NCBI RefSeq assembly: GCF_029962835.1
Contig: NC_080575.1
Span: forward strand, 40,648,336-40,712,335
Direction: 5' to 3'
Length of the DNA: 64,000 nucleotides
Origin: Magnolia sinica
Taxonomy: Eukaryota; Streptophyta; Magnoliopsida; Magnoliales; Magnoliaceae
The notes beneath the pieces were generated by a model that searched no databases, had not been told where the DNA came from, and was given only the letters and a program-made list of their open reading frames with translations. Below, piece by piece: positions 60,089-64,000 of this stretch (position 1 is its first letter; every line of letters begins with the position of its first letter). Made by a program: the position numbers and the translations under genes.

Positions 60089-62105
60089 ACTTACTCTCAT
60101 GTACCATCAATTGAGAGGGATAAGTTAGGCTAAAGAGTGAAGAAACTTATCTTTGTGGGATATGCTGATGGCGTGAAAGGGTACAAACTATACGACCATG
60201 TCACTCAAAAAATCATTTTGAGTCTTGACGTCAAATTTGGTGAGAACTCCTTATTCCACAAGAACAAAAGCAAGGAACTGAAAAAAATTGTCAATGATCG
60301 ACATTAAAATTGAAAGGGGTAAGACGCATTTTGAAGCTGAGCAACAGGCAGAGGTATAGGAGCAGGTGAAGCAGCCACCTCTTAGAAGAAATTCGTTGAG
60401 AGTTTGCAGATTGTCAGTCTGATATAAGGATGATTCGAATGTTACATTTCACCCTTATTATGAATTAGGGGGATCCGTCTTCCTTCCAAAAAGCATGAGA
60501 TAGTTCTGATGCTCAGAAGTGGCTGATGCCATACATAATGAGATAGACTCTCTGTATAAGAATGAAGGATAAGAGCTAGTAGAGCTTTTAAATAGGACGT
60601 AAATTGATCGGTTGTAAGTGAATTTACAAGAAAAAGTATGTTAGATACAAAGTAAGATTGGTCGTGAAAGGGTAAGCACAAAAGGAGGGTGTCGACTTCA
60701 GCAAGATCTTCGCGCCCGTGATCAAGAAGGTTTTTATTATATTTGTATTGGCGTTGGTTGTCCAATATAACATGGAATTGGAATAGATGGATGTAAAGAT
60801 TGCTTTCCTAAATGGAGAGTTGGAGGAGCGAATTTACATAAAGAAATTAGAAGGGTTCGAAGTAAAATGGCCTGCGAATAAAGTTTGTAAGTTAAGGAAG
60901 TCGTTATATAGCCTGAAATGGTTGCCTAAGCAGTGGTACAAAAGGTTTGATACTTTCATAATGGGTCAGTGATTTACTAGGAGTGAGTATAATCATTGTA
61001 TTTGTTACAAGATATTGGATGATGGACAATTCATTATACTAGTATCGTATGTATATAACATGCTTATTGTTAGCCATAACATGTATGAGATCAATACGTC
61101 AAAGGCTCAGTTGTCAAGGATATTTGAAACGAAAGATCTGGAGGTTGAAAAGAAGATTTTCGGTAGAGATATTCATAAAGGCAGACAGGAGTACGCTACG
61201 ATTATCATAGGCATAATACCTTAAGAATGTATTGGTTAAGTTTGGGATGGACAAGGTGAAACCGGCTAACACACACCATGCCGTTCACTTTAAGCTTTCT
61301 TCGAAACAATGTCCTACTACAAATGAAGAAAATCAAGTGATGTCTCGTGTATCCTATTCGAGTATCGTTGGCAGTTTGATGTATGTCATGATTTCTATAA
61401 GATTAGATATTTCACATGCAGTGGGTGTTGTAAGCAGATACATGGCCAACCCCGACAAGCAATGCTAGGAAGCAGTGAAATAATTACTTTAGTATATACG
61501 AGGTACAGTGGACTATATCTTGACATTTGAACATTCAGAGGATAAGTTGATAGGTTATGTTGATTCGGATTACGCAGGCAGTATGAATAATAAAATGTAA
61601 ACTTCCGGTTACTTGTCTGTGTTAGCGGGTGAAGCGATTAGTTGGATATTAAAGCTTCAATCTGTGGTGACACTTTTCACAACTGAAGCTGAGTACATGT
61701 TAGTGACGGAAGTATTCAAGGAAGCAGTTTGGTTAAGGGGAATGATAAATCAGTTAGAGCTTTAGCAGGAGGCCGTACCGGTTAATTGTAATAACGAAAG
61801 CACAATTAATTTGGTGAAGAACTTTGTTTATCACTCACATACTAAACTTACTGATATTCGTCATCATTTTATTTGACAGGTAATTGACGAAGGAGGCGCG
61901 ACTCTAGAAAAGATCTACACAAGTGTGAATTCGGCTGACATAACTTATGAAGGTAGTTCCTATAGAGAAGTTCAAGTTCTATGTAACTTCTTTAGGCTGG
62001 GCGAAAGCTTTAATGAAGACGAAGTGTGCACGAGAAGTGACAATAGAGCTATGATGAAAGACGATTAAAGATGGTAGTGGTAAAGGAGCAATAGAGTGTG
62101 AAGAT
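60089..62105 (+). pseudogene. Copia reverse transcriptase and RNase H remnant
   Basis: Continues the copia element after LTR-A3. 'FVGYADGVKGYKLYD' (60150-60195) is the integrase C-terminus. RT follows with 'DVKIAFLNGELEE' and 'VCKLRKSLYSLKWLPKQWYK' (60790-60945). The catalytic YVDD is YVYN (about 61050), so the RT is dead. 'SYSSIVGSLMYVMI' and 'HAVGVVSRYMANP' (61350-61460) are the RT thumb region; RNase H has 'GYVDSDYAG' (61555-61580) and 'TTEAEYM'. At least six stops or frameshifts. Confidence 0.85.
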
Positions 62106-62123
62106 CGAAGACATTGTGGAGAT
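62106..62123 (+). other. Polypurine tract of the copia element
   Basis: AAGACATTGTGGAGAT directly precedes the TGTTGTC start of the 3' LTR; TGGAGAT-TGTTG is the usual junction in TNT1-like elements. Confidence 0.6.
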
Positions 62124-62697
62124 TGTTGTCAATGTCTTAAATCTATCTATAATAGGGTCTATCGATGTCATCGACAAACTACTCGATTCTAACAAGTAGT
62201 TATTAATGCCATTTACAGATACTCGATCCTATTGAGAAAATCTGAAAAATCCTAATTGATTGCTGGACAGTTTAGGAGTTGCTACTCGATGACATCGAAG
62301 ATGGCTTCGATGCCATCGACTAAGCCTTGATGGTTGTCGATGCCATCAAAGGTGCATGTAGAACTGCGTTAGTGCACAATTTGTTTCCTATTCCAATTGT
62401 GGTAGTATATATATCAGGTGTAATCGGGATTAGGGTAAGGTTAGGGTTCTCTAAGACATTTCTAAGGGTTTAAGAGCATATATCGGAATTTTAAGGAGGT
62501 TTTTAGGGTTATTCGAATCGGTAACTCTGTTCATCTCTTGTAATATTATTTTCATAGTGGATTGTTTGTCGCTTTGTATCATGGTTTTTTCACGTGAGAG
62601 TTTTTTCATGTAAAATTTGCATGCTTTCTTTGTGTTTTTTTTTTCATTTAATTTCATCTTGTTAGTTTGAATTCCGATTTGCTTCCACGCGACCCCA
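62124..62697 (+). mobile_element. 3' LTR of the split copia element
   Basis: Starts TGTTGTCAATGTC after the polypurine tract and ends CACGCGACCCCA; 574 bp. A cluster of ATCGATGxCATCGA palindromes lies at 62155-62350. 'GTATATATATCAGGTG' near 62405 may be the TATA region. The matching 5' LTR is not in the window, so the TSD cannot be checked (next bases ATAGG). Confidence 0.7.
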
Positions 62698-63459
62698 ATA
62701 GGATATAACCTGATATAGCCTAATTCATATAAGTACCATCCAATAAAGAGTCACTCAGATATAACCTAGTTTATATAAGGATCATCCAATGAACAGCTCA
62801 AGACACCAACCGAGCCATACCACCCTTCCTGGTTTATATAAAGATCATCCAAAGACAAGCTCGAGACACCAACTAAGCCATCACACATAATCTTTCTCAC
62901 AGAGCAATGTTGTTTTATCTTAGTTTTAGCCTGAAGTTATTTACTTCTGTCAAACCCTTGCCACAACAAGTTTAGAGTTTAGTATAGCATGGATTTATTA
63001 TTTTCTAATGTCATCACTTACACCAGTCACATCTTGTAGACTGTAAAGCATGGTTGCTTTGTTTACACAGGCACTTGTAAGTAATTCCTTTTATTTTCTC
63101 TGCTTATTTTATTTTAATATCGTTGATTATATTAATCTTAATTCTAAATTAATAAAATCAGTGATCCAACTTTTATTTTAAATTTTAATTGTTAATTATT
63201 ACATTACTGAGAAACTTAAGGATTGTGATAATCATTGAAAGAAAAGTCCTTAGCTCAAGGCAAAAGGAAGAAGGACTAACCCTTTAATTCCAAATTACCT
63301 TATCATTGTAAATTGGTGGCTGGATGGTTAGGTTAACCTTCATAGGTTTGATCCTAAGAGTAATTTAGTGTTTAGAGTTGTAAGCGTTTTATGAAACTCG
63401 AGTGGAATATAACTCTGGCACACCTCCCATTATTTTAATCACTTACATTTGATCAGATA
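62698..63459. repeat. Flank with three short repeats, otherwise nothing recognised
   Basis: 'TTTATATAAGGATCATCCAA' type units occur three times between 62725 and 62855 (period about 65-75 bp), alternating with 'AAGACACCAACCGAGCCAT'. No gene in the rest. Confidence 0.5.
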
Positions 63460-64000
63460 CAGGCCATTTGTTAACATGTGTGGTATTATGTTTGATTGAA
63501 CTGCAAAACTTTCAACAGTAGAGATTCAATCCTCACTGTTTACAGCCCACCTGAGTCTTTCGATGTAGCTCATTTTTTTCCAAGTCATAGCATTTAACAA
63601 AATGGATGGACTGCCCATATATATTTCAACAATGGGCGTTCAATCCTCACTGTTTGAGATACATTTGAATTTTCAATATGCACCATATTTTGGCCATGTC
63701 GTAACATAATTTGGAAAAATGGACGGACGGTGTGGATTTCTTACAAACATCACGATGGGTCCAACTGTTCCCTGTCATAACCTACTTTCCAGCTAGTTCC
63801 CAATCGTAACCTACTTTCACTTCAAAGCTAGGTGGTTGCATCATGATGTTGGTGAGAAATCCATGCCATCCATCTATTTTAGAAGCTAATTTTATGACAT
63901 GAGACAAAAAATGAAAAGGATAAAAAGTTCAGGTGGGCCACATGAGATCAAACAAAGGTGAATAACAACCATTGAAACATTTATAGGGCCACAAAAAATT
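63460..64000. mobile_element. Fused fragments of dispersed non-autonomous modules
   Basis: Contains 'TTCAATCCTCACTGTTT' twice, 'AATGGACGGACGGTGTGGAT' (63718-63738) and, after it, an inverted 'GGTGAGAAATCCATGCCATC' block, as in the arms of other module copies. Cut by the right window edge. Confidence 0.5.

Overview
The window is nuclear DNA of a flowering plant. Introns are spliced GT-AG, Ty1/copia and Ty3/gypsy LTRs, LINEs, CACTA and MITE-type transposons are abundant, and one intact plant-specific gene is present. GC-rich dispersed modules of the kind 'GTGGGCCCACCATGATGTATG ... GGATGGACGGTGTGGAT' occur throughout. From memory these resemble repeats of magnoliid genomes (Magnolia, Liriodendron, Cinnamomum), but the species cannot be fixed from the sequence alone.

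The only intact protein-coding gene found is on the minus strand at 22442-39506. It encodes an RGLG-type RING E3 ubiquitin ligase (copine/vWA domain plus C-terminal RING). Eleven exons join in phase to 490 codons plus a stop. Its first intron is 12.4 kb and holds a LINE fragment and other repeats; introns 5-7 carry MITEs, a tandem duplication and microsatellites.

Left part (1-22.4 kb): a truncated large LTR (called LTR-A here, copy A1), the palindrome-rich end of a CACTA element, a fragmented fourth LTR-A copy (A4), a 2-kb inverted repeat, several MITEs, a possible decayed host-gene fragment (12.7-13.3 kb), a solo copia-type LTR with intact target-site duplications (TSDs), and a decayed gypsy element (LTR, primer-binding site, gag), then an Athila/Tat-like gag-protease remnant.

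Right part (40.4-64 kb): a decayed Ty1/copia element (gag, protease, integrase, RT, RNase H, polypurine tract and 3' LTR recognisable) is spread over about 21.8 kb, because three solo-LTR-like inserts split its coding region and two of these contain a further insert. All five inserts have recognisable 5-bp TSDs (AGGTG, GCCCT, CATAT, ATAAC/GTAAC, TTTAG/TTTGG), so the order of events can be read. The LTR-A family (start TGTCACGCC, end GGTCTTACA) is unusual: 5-6 kb long, with internal arrays built on an 'AATCGG' motif and on a 'TGGGCC...ACATCA' motif.

No rRNA, tRNA, CRISPR or prokaryotic features were seen.
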